The position numbers and the translations under genes were made by a program. From DATKUK01 sp035530655 (GTDB taxonomy: Bacteria; Planctomycetota; Phycisphaerae; UBA1845; DATKUK01): DNA of 64,000 nt. Under the pieces are notes generated by a model that was given only the letters and a program-made list of their open reading frames with translations, ran no database searches and was not told the origin of the DNA. Numbering within the stretch: position 1 is the first letter of the stretch; the number at the start of each line of letters is the position of its first letter. Below, one piece after another: positions 8,469 through 17,770 of this stretch. Where the stretch lies: positions 1-64,000 of the forward strand of contig DATKUK010000108.1 of assembly GCA_035530655.1 (NCBI GenBank), given 5' to 3'.

Positions 8469-10139
8469 GTGGCTGGTGTTCGAATCAAGCGAGCCCTCAT
8501 CAGCGTTCACGACAAGACAAACGTGGAGCGGCTTGGTCGCGGTCTGACCCGGCTGGGCGTTGAGATTCTCTCGACCGGCGGAACGGCTCGGCTGCTGACC
8601 GATGCCGGCGTCGACGTCACGCTCGTCGAGCAGGCCACCGGCGCGCCGGAGATGCTCGACGGGCGCGTCAAGACGCTGCACCCGGTCATCCACGCCGCGA
8701 TTCTTGCCGATCGACAGAACCCCGCGCACGTGCAGCAGCTCGCCGACCACGGTATCGAGCCGATCGATCTGGTCGTGTGCAACCTCTATCCGTTCGAAAG
8801 CGTGGTCGCGCAGCCGGATTGCAGCTTCGAGGACGCAATCGAGAACATCGACATCGGCGGGCCCGCCATGGTCCGGGCGGCGGCCAAGAACCATCGCAGC
8901 GTACTCATCGTTTGCACGTCGCACGACTATCCCCTGCTTCTGGACCACCTCGAGCGAAATGACTGCGTGATCGACGCCGACGATCCGATCCGGCTCACGC
9001 TGGCGCATCACGCGTTCAACCTGGTGTGGCTCTACAACCGTGCGATCAGCCGCTACCTGTTCGGTGAGTTGCTGCGCAAACGGGGCGCCATCGAACCCCC
9101 GGAGGTTGAGTCTGCCGACGACGTGCTTCCGCCGGAACTGGATATCTTCCTGGCGCGTAAGCAGAAGCTGCGCTACGGCGAGAACCCCCATCAGGCCGGC
9201 GGGCTGTACTTGTCCGGCGCGCCTGTCGCCGGCACGATCGCCAACGCCCGGCAGATCGGCGGCATGGGGATGTCGTTCATCAATTACCTCGACGCCCATG
9301 CAGCCCTCGAGCTTGTGCGTGACCTGGGGCAACTGGGCTGCCCGTCGGCAGCGGTGATCGTCAAGCACGCCAGCCCGTGCGGTGCGGCTGTGGGCGACGA
9401 TCCTGTCGAGGCGTATCGCCGGGCGTACCTGTCGGATCCGGTCGCGGCGATGGGCGGCATTCTCGCGATCAACACGCCGGTCGACGTGCGGCTGGCTGAA
9501 GCGGTGGTGGATTCCTACGCCAACTGGGGTAAGGCCGCCGGGGCAGGCGGTTTTCTGCTGCACGTGTGGGTGGCGCCGGCGTTTGACGACCAGGCCGTCA
9601 AGCTCATCACCGAGCGCAAGGCCTGGGGCAAGGACGTCCGATTGCTGGCGGTCGGGCCGATTGCGGCCGACTTCGAGCAGACCCACCTCGACGTGAAACC
9701 CCTCGGCCAAGCCGTGCTGGTGCAGACCGTCGACGCCCAGCCTATCAGCGGCGAATCGTGGCAGGTGGTTACGCGTCGCGAGCCCACCGACGCGGAGATG
9801 GTCGACCTGCGTTTCGCCTGGCTGGTGTGCAAGCACGTCAAGTCCAACGCCATTGTCATCGCCAAAGGCCAAGCGCTGGCGGGCGCCGGGGCCGGCCAGA
9901 CCAGCCGCGTAATGAGTTGCCGCATCGCCGCCGAACTGGCTGGCGAGCGGGTCAAGGGCGCGGTGGCGGCGTCGGACGCGTACTTTCCCTTCCCCGATGG
10001 TCCGGCGGCGCTGGCCAAGGCAGGCGTGACCGCCATCGTCCAACCGGGGGGCAGCAAAGGCGATCAGGCCACCATCGACTTCTGCAACGAGCATGACGTG
10101 GCGATGGTGTTCACCGGCACACGGCACTTCCTGCATTGA
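8469..10139 (+). CDS. purH: bifunctional AICAR formyltransferase/IMP cyclohydrolase PurH
   Basis: Catalyses the last two steps of de novo IMP synthesis: formylation of AICAR and ring closure. The N-terminal cyclohydrolase (MGS-like) domain shows ALISVHDKTNVERLGRGL, ILSTGGTARLL and DGRVKTLHPVIHA. The transformylase domain contains QKLRYGENPHQAG, the Lys-His motif VKHASPCGAAV and DAYFPFPDG. The GTG start at 8469 follows GAGGGG at 8457-8462. At 556 residues it is somewhat longer than the usual 510-530, with extra length in the middle (VAPAFDDQ...QPISGESW). It is isolated from other purine genes here. Confidence 0.96.
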   Translation: MAGVRIKRALISVHDKTNVERLGRGLTRLGVEILSTGGTARLLTDAGVDVTLVEQATGAPEMLDGRVKTLHPVIHAAILADRQNPAHVQQLADHGIEPIDLVVCNLYPFESVVAQPDCSFEDAIENIDIGGPAMVRAAAKNHRSVLIVCTSHDYPLLLDHLERNDCVIDADDPIRLTLAHHAFNLVWLYNRAISRYLFGELLRKRGAIEPPEVESADDVLPPELDIFLARKQKLRYGENPHQAGGLYLSGAPVAGTIANARQIGGMGMSFINYLDAHAALELVRDLGQLGCPSAAVIVKHASPCGAAVGDDPVEAYRRAYLSDPVAAMGGILAINTPVDVRLAEAVVDSYANWGKAAGAGGFLLHVWVAPAFDDQAVKLITERKAWGKDVRLLAVGPIAADFEQTHLDVKPLGQAVLVQTVDAQPISGESWQVVTRREPTDAEMVDLRFAWLVCKHVKSNAIVIAKGQALAGAGAGQTSRVMSCRIAAELAGERVKGAVAASDAYFPFPDGPAALAKAGVTAIVQPGGSKGDQATIDFCNEHDVAMVFTGTRHFLH

Positions 10140-10180
10140 CATTGTCTCAAGGAGCATGTTGGGAGTTGAAAGGGGTGAGC

Positions 10181-10819
10181 ATGGGCAATCTTGTCTTCCG
10201 GAAAGGCCAGAAGATCCTGTTCATCGGCGACAGCATCACCGACAGTGGGCGGCGCGAGCAGGCGTATACGCAGTTGGGGTACGGCTACTTCCTGTTCGCA
10301 TCGAGCGTGATTCAGGCGCGATATCCCGAGTTGGATCTCGTGTTCGAGAATCGCGGCATCGGCGGCAACACGCTGCTCGATTTACAGGCGCGGTGGGAGA
10401 CCGACTGCATCGCCGAACAGCCCGACTGGCTGAGCTGCCTGATCGGCATCAACGACGCCAGTTGCGTCTGGCGGCGGCGCCCCGGCTACCAACGACTGAC
10501 AGCCGACGAGTACCTGACCAACTACCGCGAGCTGCTGCGGCAGGTGCGCGATCAGACACCAGCGCGGATCATTCTCTGGCAGCCGTTTCTAATCAGCACC
10601 GATCACGACCTGGCCCGCTACCAGGGCGTCAAGCCCTACCTCGCCGCGGTCGATCAACTCACCGACGAGTTCGACGCCGTCCTCATCCGCACCCAGTGGC
10701 TGTTCGATGAGGCCTGCAAAAAACGCAGCCCCGAATTCTGGGCCCACGATGGCGTGCACCCCTCCAAACCCGGCCACGCACTGATGGCCGAGGCGTTCCT
10801 GGAGGCGGTCGGCGCGTAG
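10181..10819 (+). CDS. SGNH/GDSL-type hydrolase
   Basis: A 212-residue cytosolic esterase/lipase-like hydrolase. Block I is ILFIGDSITDSGRR (nucleophile Ser), block II is the Gly of NRGIGGNT, block III is the Asn of IGINDAS, and block V is DGVHPSKPGH carrying the Asp and His of the triad. The ATG at 10181 follows AAAGGGG, a better start than the upstream in-frame codon at 10136. No signal peptide is seen. Proteins of this type in planctomycetes are often annotated as lysophospholipase L1-like or acetylxylan esterase-like. The substrate cannot be told, but nearby glycoside hydrolases favour a carbohydrate deacetylase role (inference). Confidence 0.88.
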   Translation: MGNLVFRKGQKILFIGDSITDSGRREQAYTQLGYGYFLFASSVIQARYPELDLVFENRGIGGNTLLDLQARWETDCIAEQPDWLSCLIGINDASCVWRRRPGYQRLTADEYLTNYRELLRQVRDQTPARIILWQPFLISTDHDLARYQGVKPYLAAVDQLTDEFDAVLIRTQWLFDEACKKRSPEFWAHDGVHPSKPGHALMAEAFLEAVGA

Positions 10820-10832
10820 GGCGGACCGTGCT

Positions 10833-13800
10833 CTACTCCACGACGAAACGGCTGCTAGTCGACGCCCCGGTCAACACGCTGGTGGCCTTGACCGACCACT
10901 CGCCCGTTGGGTCGTTGGCTGCGACGGCGGCGGTGACGGTTGCCGGCTCGGCGACCACCACGTTGCGCGTCAGCCACGCCGCGTTGGAGCCGTCCGGCTG
11001 ACGCACCTCGACGCGGATCACGCGCCGGCCTGGCGCGTCGCACGACACCTTCAGGCTGACCTGCCCGCCACGTTTGACCTGCGGCGAGACAAGCTCGACG
11101 TTCACGGCGGATACGGCTGGCACGGCCGACAGTAGCGTCGCGTCGCCGGCCGGCACATCGACCTCCATTGCCGATCGCCCATCTTCGAGCGTGACCACGT
11201 CAGCCGGCTTGCCGCTCCGAACGTTGAAGAACCTGGCCGGCTCGACAACCGGGATGCGAACGCGCTCGACGGGCTTGCCGCCCGACTCGTCAGGCAGGTA
11301 TTGGATCACCCCGTCCGGACCGACGACTTCCTTGGTGCCGACGGGCGGGCGAAGGATGCCGACCATCCGGGTGTCATCCAGGGCAAAACGGATGATCTCC
11401 AGGCCGGTCAGATCCGCGCCGGTGGCGCTCTGCACGATCACCGGTGGATCGACGCCTGCCTGGCGAATCAACTTGCCGATCTGCTCGGCCTGCTTGGTCG
11501 GGTCGAGGGCCTGGTAGCCGGTCGGCACGACGGGCCCTTCATGCCTGGCCAGATCCAGGTCGTAGACGCCGACCGGGTCGGGCCAGCCGAGCACGACGCC
11601 GCCGGCCTCGACCATGGCGTCGATCTGCTGCTTCTCCTTCGCCGACAGTGCGACGCTGCGCGGCATGATCAGCGCCCGGAACTTACCCTTCGTCAGCTCG
11701 CCCTGCTCGATCTGCTGCGAGGCGACGAACTTGGGCTGATAGCCCAACTCCTGAAGCGCCTTCCACCACTGATCGACAGCCTGCGTGTAGGCGTCCATGC
11801 TTTCGGTCGTGACCCAGGCAGCCTGCATGGACGGGATCGAATAGTGTACCGCGATCGGGTCGAGCAGTCGGTCGGCTTCGAACACCAGCCGTCCCGCGCC
11901 GCCCTGCATCTCGGCCAGCACCGCGCCTAAATCCTTGCCGGCCTGACACAGACTCAGGTCGGGATTCTGAATCGCCACCCACCAGAACACGATCGCGCCG
12001 GCGTTGCCGTGGAACAACCGATCCCACAACAGATGGCGCGCCCGCTCGGCGCTCACGCCGTAACCGGTCGCCGCGGTGATGTACGGCTTACGCGGGGCGA
12101 AGTGCAGGTGCATCTCGTCCTGGTGGCTGTAGGTATAGCTGCTGAGCCACTCGAAGGCCGGCATGAGCTTGTACCAATCCTGACCATCGTGCGGCGTGGG
12201 GATCTGCGTGCCGCTCGTGCCCATCAGCACGTCGGGATGGTCTTCCTGCCTGAGGATGTCGAGGTAAAAGAGATAAATCTCGAGCCACTCGTCATCCATG
12301 AAGCTTCGGTGCTCGGCCCACGGGGCGAAGTTGCCGTGAGCTTTCGCCTCGTCCGAGGTCATGGGCATCACGACGTCCCACGATTCGAAGCTCGTGCCCC
12401 AGCGCTGATTCAGTCTGGCTAGATCGCCGTCATACTTGCTCTGAAGGTGTTTCCTGAACTTGCTCAGCGTGGCCGGCGCGAAGCACAGATCCAGCTCGGC
12501 GCGATAGCTGGTGAGCGAATCCTCCTCGCCGATGCAGTAGGCCAGCGGCCGCAGCTTCGCCAGCCGGGCCGTCCGCTCGCGCAGGAGCTTGGCCTCCGAC
12601 GCACGAACGTCCGGATCGCTGATGCACATGAAGCGGTGCAGGTATTTCTTATCCTTGGTCAGCTCGTAGTTCTGCTTCTGCTCGGCAAACTTGTCCGGAT
12701 TGATCTGCAAGAGCTGGCGCTGGACGCCGTGCGGCACGATCCGCATCCCGTTGACCAGTCTTTCGCGCATCAAGGCGTCGTTGCGCCACCCGGGATCGAG
12801 CGTGGCTGTGCAGCCCCATTGCCGCATCTGCTCGTAGATCAAAGGCCGCTGCCAGGGCAAACGGTCGTTGGGCCACATGATGATCTCGTAGTCGTTCCAT
12901 ACGGCCTTGGGCGGGGTCAACACCACGTCGGCCGTCTTGGTCACCACGGTGCGGTCGGCGTTGACGGCGTGCGCGACCACCTGCGCCGCCCACGTGCCGA
13001 CGCGCCCGCTGGGCAGCGTGACCTTGCCCTGGTCAGGTGTGGCCTGTTCGATGATCCGCCCGTAGGTGTCGCGGAGCTGAACCCGGTCGAGCTGCCACCC
13101 GGCCGAATCGCCGGCCAGGCTTACCTTTACGTCGATGGGCTCGCCCGCCTTGACCGTGTCGGCCGTTTCAACCGTCAGCGGGTTGACGCTCTCGGCATGG
13201 GCCTGACGTATGAACTCCTCGGGCAGGACGAACGGCACCTCGCGGCCCGCGGCCCACAGCGCGCAGCGTGCGACCAGTGCGTAGCCCACCTCCCAGTAGG
13301 CGTAGTCGACCGGGGGTGGGCTGCCGCCGGGCTGGTCGACCCAGGGCGTCATGTCGAACGCGCGGTAGCTGACGGTGACCACTCGGCCCTTGCCGAACGG
13401 CTTGACGGCGATAATCGGGTCGCCGCCGGCCGACTCGACCAGCACCGTCGCCTCGGGTGCGACCTTGTACTGCTGGTAGGCCATCGCCTCGAAAGGCAGC
13501 AGGTCCAGCGGCAGGTCCTTGACGATGTAATGGTCGGGCTGGGTCACTTTCCACGCCTGCCCGGTGACGCCCCCGGTTTCCGGAAACTGCATGTAGCCGC
13601 TAGGCGATTGCATGGTGTCGGTTTGGCAGTGTGTCAGCGCGCTGATCGACCAAAGGTCCGAAGCGTCGAACTGCTCGTCGCCCGGGAACGGTCGGACCAA
13701 CACGAGGCCCGCGCCGTTTTTGACGCGATCAAGGAGCCCTTCTCTGGCGGCCTGGGGAAACCATTTCCAGCCAACGGGCATGGGAATCACATAGACGTCG

Positions 13801-14696
13801 TACGGATTGGGGCCCGCCAGCTCCATCGTCAGATACTTCTGGATGATCTTGAAGTCGAAGCGGTGCCCCCGTTCGCCGTAGTGGTCGCCGAAGCCCCAGG
13901 TATTCTGACCCCAACTGCGATCCCAACTGACCGTGCCGAACTCGGCGTCGAGTCGCTGTCCGAGTTCGACGGTCTCGCGCCCGTAGGCCACGCTGGGAAT
14001 GGTGAAGACCTTCAGCGGTCCGCCCGGCAAAGGCTTGAGCTTCCAGGCGACCGGCGTGGTGACTTGGTAGGTATATGGCGCGTCCTTGCGCTGCTCGGGC
14101 GGTAGGTAGTCCACCTTCTGCGCCTCGATCAGGCCCAGGGAGATGTTGTCAATGTAGATCGTCGTGCCGGCTGGCGGCTCGGTAAGGAAGACGCACAGCA
14201 GCGTAACGTTCTTGGGGTTGATGCTGCGGGCAATATCCTCCATGGGGATCTGGACGAGCGTGCGACGCTCGCTCAGTTGCGCCGTGTAGCCGAACCGGCT
14301 GGCGTGATCGACCGATTTGTCGTCGTCGATGCGGACAGACAGCGCCAGCGGGTTGATCGAGTGGGCCTCGAACTTCAGCGCCTCATACGCACTCCAGTCA
14401 CGAGGGACCTGGCTGGTGGCGATACCCGGCCAGGGGCTGCCCTCGCCCGTGAAGACAATCTTGAGCGCCTTGTTGGCCGCGGTCACCTCGGGCGCTTCCA
14501 GCGAGAGGCGTCGCTCGGCGTCGCGCTCGGCGTCGGGTCCGAAGACGGACAGTTGCTGATCCTGTTCGAAATCGAAGAGCACCTTGTCGGCCGAGGCGCC
14601 TTCGCTTGCCATCGCCACCTCCATCGCCGCCAACGCCGGGAGCAACCACAAATAGCGCAACAGGTTTCCACGTCGATTCGGGTACGTCGATTTCAT
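10833..14696 (-). CDS. very large secreted GH42/beta-galactosidase-like protein
   Basis: A 1287-residue exported protein. The ATG at 14694-14696 has AGGAG 6-9 bases upstream, and MKSTYPNRRGNLLRYLWLLP through MASEGASA is a signal peptide. After an N-terminal carbohydrate-binding-like beta domain (residues 35-200; VLFDFEQDQQL, YIDNISLG) comes a trimerisation or GATase-like part, then a TIM-barrel-like segment with DLARLNQRWGTSFESWD, GTSGTQIPTPHDGQ and a candidate acid/base in CIGEEDSLTSY. A second GATase-like domain follows (ALIMPRSVALSAKEKQQID, VEAGGVVLGWPD), resembling the beta-galactosidase trimerisation domain, and the C-terminus is Ig-like (VKRGGQVSLKVSCDA). Family and substrate are uncertain; a role in polysaccharide breakdown is inferred. 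It converges with the SGNH hydrolase gene. Confidence 0.8.
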   Translation of the reverse strand: MKSTYPNRRGNLLRYLWLLPALAAMEVAMASEGASADKVLFDFEQDQQLSVFGPDAERDAERRLSLEAPEVTAANKALKIVFTGEGSPWPGIATSQVPRDWSAYEALKFEAHSINPLALSVRIDDDKSVDHASRFGYTAQLSERRTLVQIPMEDIARSINPKNVTLLCVFLTEPPAGTTIYIDNISLGLIEAQKVDYLPPEQRKDAPYTYQVTTPVAWKLKPLPGGPLKVFTIPSVAYGRETVELGQRLDAEFGTVSWDRSWGQNTWGFGDHYGERGHRFDFKIIQKYLTMELAGPNPYDVYVIPMPVGWKWFPQAAREGLLDRVKNGAGLVLVRPFPGDEQFDASDLWSISALTHCQTDTMQSPSGYMQFPETGGVTGQAWKVTQPDHYIVKDLPLDLLPFEAMAYQQYKVAPEATVLVESAGGDPIIAVKPFGKGRVVTVSYRAFDMTPWVDQPGGSPPPVDYAYWEVGYALVARCALWAAGREVPFVLPEEFIRQAHAESVNPLTVETADTVKAGEPIDVKVSLAGDSAGWQLDRVQLRDTYGRIIEQATPDQGKVTLPSGRVGTWAAQVVAHAVNADRTVVTKTADVVLTPPKAVWNDYEIIMWPNDRLPWQRPLIYEQMRQWGCTATLDPGWRNDALMRERLVNGMRIVPHGVQRQLLQINPDKFAEQKQNYELTKDKKYLHRFMCISDPDVRASEAKLLRERTARLAKLRPLAYCIGEEDSLTSYRAELDLCFAPATLSKFRKHLQSKYDGDLARLNQRWGTSFESWDVVMPMTSDEAKAHGNFAPWAEHRSFMDDEWLEIYLFYLDILRQEDHPDVLMGTSGTQIPTPHDGQDWYKLMPAFEWLSSYTYSHQDEMHLHFAPRKPYITAATGYGVSAERARHLLWDRLFHGNAGAIVFWWVAIQNPDLSLCQAGKDLGAVLAEMQGGAGRLVFEADRLLDPIAVHYSIPSMQAAWVTTESMDAYTQAVDQWWKALQELGYQPKFVASQQIEQGELTKGKFRALIMPRSVALSAKEKQQIDAMVEAGGVVLGWPDPVGVYDLDLARHEGPVVPTGYQALDPTKQAEQIGKLIRQAGVDPPVIVQSATGADLTGLEIIRFALDDTRMVGILRPPVGTKEVVGPDGVIQYLPDESGGKPVERVRIPVVEPARFFNVRSGKPADVVTLEDGRSAMEVDVPAGDATLLSAVPAVSAVNVELVSPQVKRGGQVSLKVSCDAPGRRVIRVEVRQPDGSNAAWLTRNVVVAEPATVTAAVAANDPTGEWSVKATSVLTGASTSSRFVVE

Positions 14697-14738
14697 GGGA
14701 GATCTCCTTACCGGCCAATCATCAAATGCTAACTGCGT

Positions 14739-14754
14739 TGGCATTCGGATGCCA
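14739..14754. promoter_or_regulatory. 16-bp palindrome upstream of the GH42-like gene (possible operator)
   Basis: TGGCAT at 14739-14744 pairs with ATGCCA at 14749-14754 around a 4-base centre. It lies 43 bases upstream of the GH42-like start codon on the minus strand, where an operator for a sugar-responsive repressor would be expected. It could equally be a small transcript hairpin. No regulator gene is adjacent. Confidence 0.3.
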
Positions 14755-14872
14755 GGGCCGTGAGATCATCCTGTAGGGTCTGGCTGGATTCGGGCCCCCC
14801 GGTGGTTACGCTTTGGTTTCGGGTCGGCGCGTCGCGAAGACCGCACAAGCACGGCGAAAGGAGCAGGATGAT

Positions 14873-15118
14873 ATGAATCTGGTTCTCATCGTCCTGGACA
14901 GTCTCCGGCAGGACCACGTTGCCCGTTACGGCAAGCCCGCGTGGTACGACAGCCCGATTCAGACGCCAAAGCTGGACGCATTCGCGGGCGAGGCGGGTCA
15001 TCGACCCACGTCCGCGGTGGGATTTCGGCGCACCGGATTTGATCGTGCCGCCCGACTGGCAGGTGAAATCTGCCCTACAGAAGACGATTTGCCGCGTGCG
15101 ACTGCCTTCAAACAGTGA
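14873..15118 (+). pseudogene. N-terminal remnant of a sulfatase
   Basis: MNLVLIVLDSLRQDHVARYG, followed by SPIQTPKLDAFAGEA, is the standard opening of the arylsulfatase/alkaline phosphatase superfamily, with the first metal-binding Asp in VLDSLR. After about 40 residues the match stops, the frame becomes Arg/Ala-rich and ends at 15118. The C-x-P/S-x-R active-site motif, roughly 20-40 residues further on in real sulfatases, is absent. A Shine-Dalgarno (AAAGGAG near 14856-14862) remains. Downstream sequence is hairpin repeats. This is read as the decayed 5' end of a lost gene, with the deletion end lying near the repeat cluster. Confidence 0.65.
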
Positions 15119-15128
15119 GCGCTGTCGA

Positions 15129-15341
15129 ACTGTTCTCGAACAGTGTCTTCCCCCGCGTGTCGGTGCACACGTCCGATCGTCATCGTGTCCCCCGCCCTTA
15201 AAAGGACGGGCCACCCGCCGTGTGTGTTCGACGCTCCGCGCCCGGTTGGCGAATCACGGCCCGGCCTGGCCGGACCGTGCCACCCGACGATCGTCATCGT
15301 GTCGGCCAGGTCCGAAGAAGGACCCGGCCCACCCGTGAAAG
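15129..15341. repeat. hairpin repeat cluster on the downstream side of the STAND cassette
   Basis: Contains ACTGTTC-TC-GAACAGT at 15129-15144, a CCCG..CCTT/AAGG..CGGG hairpin at 15191-15210 followed by CCACCCG, and two direct copies of CGATCGTCATCGTGTC-like sequence near 15175 and 15289. A degenerate copy ending in CCCACCCGTG lies at about 15304-15336. The right-edge motif (C/G)CACCCG is shared with clusters at 18.2-18.6 kb and 42.0-42.3 kb. No coding potential was found. Confidence 0.6.
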
Positions 15342-17723
15342 TCATCCTTCTACGTCGGGTTGCTCCAGCCGAAGGATGTGAACCTGACCCAATGCGTCGC
15401 CGGCGACGATGGTGAGACCATCCGGGACGACCGCGCAGGCGGTCACTGCGCCGTCGGCGGAAAAGGTCGCCACCACTCGCCCGGTTTCCAGGTCCCAGAC
15501 CCTCAGCGTGTTATCAAACGACCCCGAGACCGCCTGGCGGCCGTCCGGCGTCACTGCCACGGCCCACACCGACGCCGTGTGCCCCGTCAGCGTCCGCAGC
15601 AGCGGGCCGCCAGGGGGCGTGAGGCTTGGCGTGGTCGGGCGAAGCCAGGGGTTGGGATCTGTTGTGGCGAATTGGCGCATCTGCAATAGAAGCAGCTTGA
15701 CGTCTTCGGATTCCTGACCGAGCAGGCGGCCGTAGAGCTGACTGCGAAGTTGACCCTTGTCCTGAGCCAACACGTGGGCCGAAAGACGCAGGGCGCCCTG
15801 GACCGCCGACAAGTCCGAATCGCCCGCGAGTTGATCGTAATCGGCCAACAGTGACGCCGGATCGGTCGCGTCGAGTTTGGCCTGAATCCACTCGAAGTCC
15901 AAAAGCAGCTTGCGCAGCTCGTCGCCCCGCCCGGCCCGGGCGAGGTGATGGCAGATGTGCTGGAAGTAGTACCCGTCGTTCGGGCCGGCAGGCCAGTTGT
16001 GCTTGCACCTGTTGCCGTAGGCTTCGACCAGGCGTTGATGCAACGGCTTGAAGTCACCGGCCTCACTGCGGAGGTAGTCCCGCTGCAAGTCGTGCAAGGT
16101 CAGCCGGCCTCGATCGTCGCGGCGGAGCAGCGATCGATCCACCAGCACGTCGAGGACGTCCTGGGTGTCGTACTCGTTGAGTCCGTGCGATTCCCATAAA
16201 GTACGCAAGACAGTCTCGGGCACGGCCGTGTCTTCGGGGAAGACGGCGAAGTCGAGATAGCGTCGGCGGACGTCTGCCGGCAGGTCGTCGACGCTGATCT
16301 GCATTGCGGCCAGCAGATCGGGGTGCTCATAGTCCTTGAGGTGTTGGCTGATTCTGGCGAGGTTGGCGCTTCGCAGTTTGCCCAGAATGTTGTCCCAGCG
16401 ATCGGGTCTCTTACTGGCCATGTTGCCCACCATGGACAGCGCGAGCGGAAGGTTGCCGCACCGCTCGATGATCTCGCGGGCCTGCGCGGGCAGCTTGCCT
16501 TTGATGCCGCCAACGGCGCCGGCGAAGAGCGCTGTAGCTTGGTCATGGTCGAGAAGCTCCACCTCGCACGGGACGGCGCCGATATCCTTAACCACATCTT
16601 GCTTGCGAGTGGTAACCAGCATGCGACAGTGAGGTCCCAAGGCGTCAAAAGGCGTCACGTGAGCGGGTTGCCACACATCGTCCAGGACGATCAGGGACCC
16701 ACGATCGGCCAGCAGTTGGCTGAGGTAGGCCCTGCCCTGTTGAACGTCCTCGAAGCCGCCGGAGCCGCCGAGGGCTGTGGCAAGCTGGGACTGTCTGATG
16801 GTCAGGTTTGGATTCTGCCCCAGAGTGATCCAGATCACGCCGTCGGGGAACGCCCGCAGTACGTCGGGGTCGCGCGCCACCGCAGCGGCCAGGACCGACT
16901 TGCCGATGCCGCCCATGCCCCACAGTCCGGCGGTGCGGGCAGCTCCAGTGACTGCCACCGGTTGCCTCACGTCGGCGAGCAACGCGTCTTTGACCTGTTG
17001 GAGGTACTCGGGGCGGGGCAAAAAACTGTCGGGCAGACGGGGGACGTTGACCGGCTTGCCCATTGAATGGACCGGTTGCGGTTGAATGTCGGCAAGGTCG
17101 GGCCAGGCCTTGCACAGTGCGGCCACCGGGATCATGTAGGCGACGCGAACCTTGGCTTCGGTGTCGGCAGCGACGACCATGCCGACGACGGCGCGAATCT
17201 TCTCGTCCCAAACGGGCGTGCCGCTAAAGCCCTGTTGGACGAAGTAGCCCAACCCGTCGAGGGCCTGAATCTGGACCCACCCCACGTCGTTTGGACCCAG
17301 TAGCTTGCCGTTGGCCCAAACGCCGCCGTCATGCCTGGGCGGACAGCCGACGGCACGAAACTTGTGGTCCGACAAGTCGTCTGCAACCCGCAGGGGCAGG
17401 GCGGCGCTCTTACTCGGTGGATCGCCATCCAAAACCAGCATGGCGACATCTTCTTCAGGGACCACGGGACCGGAGCCGGCGTTTCGGAACGGAGACCAGC
17501 ACGCCACTCGGGCGGTGAGCTTCTGGCGATGTTGGATTAACGGGAAGTCGAGCCGGACCGGGTCGTCCGGCTTTGCGCGATGGTCGGCGGAGATGTTGAG
17601 CGCTTTGGCGACAACGTGGGCGCAGGTGAGCAGGTGTTTCGCGCCGACCAGAAAGGCCATGCCGACGATGTTGTCGTCGTTGTCGAAGATGCGGGCGATG
17701 GCCGGTGCAAGCTTATCGGACAT
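15342..17723 (-). CDS. STAND ATPase: trypsin-like protease, NB-ARC, short WD40 tail
   Basis: A predicted conflict/defence signalling ATPase of 793 residues. Domain order: a trypsin-like protease (residues 1-200) with the triad at about H36 (LLTCAHVV), D92 (EEDVAMLVL) and S167 (GFSGTPVW); NB-ARC (about 230-470) with P-loop GLWGMGGIGKS at 267-276, Walker B SLIVLDDVW and the sensor-like GNLPLALSMVG; a winged-helix and helical region with HDLQRDYLRSE; then about two WD40 repeats (LTGHTASVWAVAVTPDGRQA, LRVWDLETG, VVAGDALGQVHILRL). Relatives carry 7-14 WD40 repeats, so this array is short. ATG at 17723 is used; a TTG at 17729 is an alternative. The upstream neighbour, 48 bases away on the same strand, is a Trypco1 protein, the known partner type of trypsin/STAND proteins. 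Confidence 0.88.
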   Translation of the reverse strand: MSDKLAPAIARIFDNDDNIVGMAFLVGAKHLLTCAHVVAKALNISADHRAKPDDPVRLDFPLIQHRQKLTARVACWSPFRNAGSGPVVPEEDVAMLVLDGDPPSKSAALPLRVADDLSDHKFRAVGCPPRHDGGVWANGKLLGPNDVGWVQIQALDGLGYFVQQGFSGTPVWDEKIRAVVGMVVAADTEAKVRVAYMIPVAALCKAWPDLADIQPQPVHSMGKPVNVPRLPDSFLPRPEYLQQVKDALLADVRQPVAVTGAARTAGLWGMGGIGKSVLAAAVARDPDVLRAFPDGVIWITLGQNPNLTIRQSQLATALGGSGGFEDVQQGRAYLSQLLADRGSLIVLDDVWQPAHVTPFDALGPHCRMLVTTRKQDVVKDIGAVPCEVELLDHDQATALFAGAVGGIKGKLPAQAREIIERCGNLPLALSMVGNMASKRPDRWDNILGKLRSANLARISQHLKDYEHPDLLAAMQISVDDLPADVRRRYLDFAVFPEDTAVPETVLRTLWESHGLNEYDTQDVLDVLVDRSLLRRDDRGRLTLHDLQRDYLRSEAGDFKPLHQRLVEAYGNRCKHNWPAGPNDGYYFQHICHHLARAGRGDELRKLLLDFEWIQAKLDATDPASLLADYDQLAGDSDLSAVQGALRLSAHVLAQDKGQLRSQLYGRLLGQESEDVKLLLLQMRQFATTDPNPWLRPTTPSLTPPGGPLLRTLTGHTASVWAVAVTPDGRQAVSGSFDNTLRVWDLETGRVVATFSADGAVTACAVVPDGLTIVAGDALGQVHILRLEQPDVEG

Positions 17724-17770
17724 GTGCAAACCGCCGGAGACTCACGCTGCCTGGCTTTACGGTCGGCTCG

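Noticed and set aside
8289..10157. Long minus-strand open frame opposite purH
   Set aside because: Antisense shadow; purH motifs are intact on the plus strand.
12447..14105. Long plus-strand open frame opposite the GH42-like gene
   Set aside because: Arg/Gly/Val-rich antisense frame without start signal or domain.
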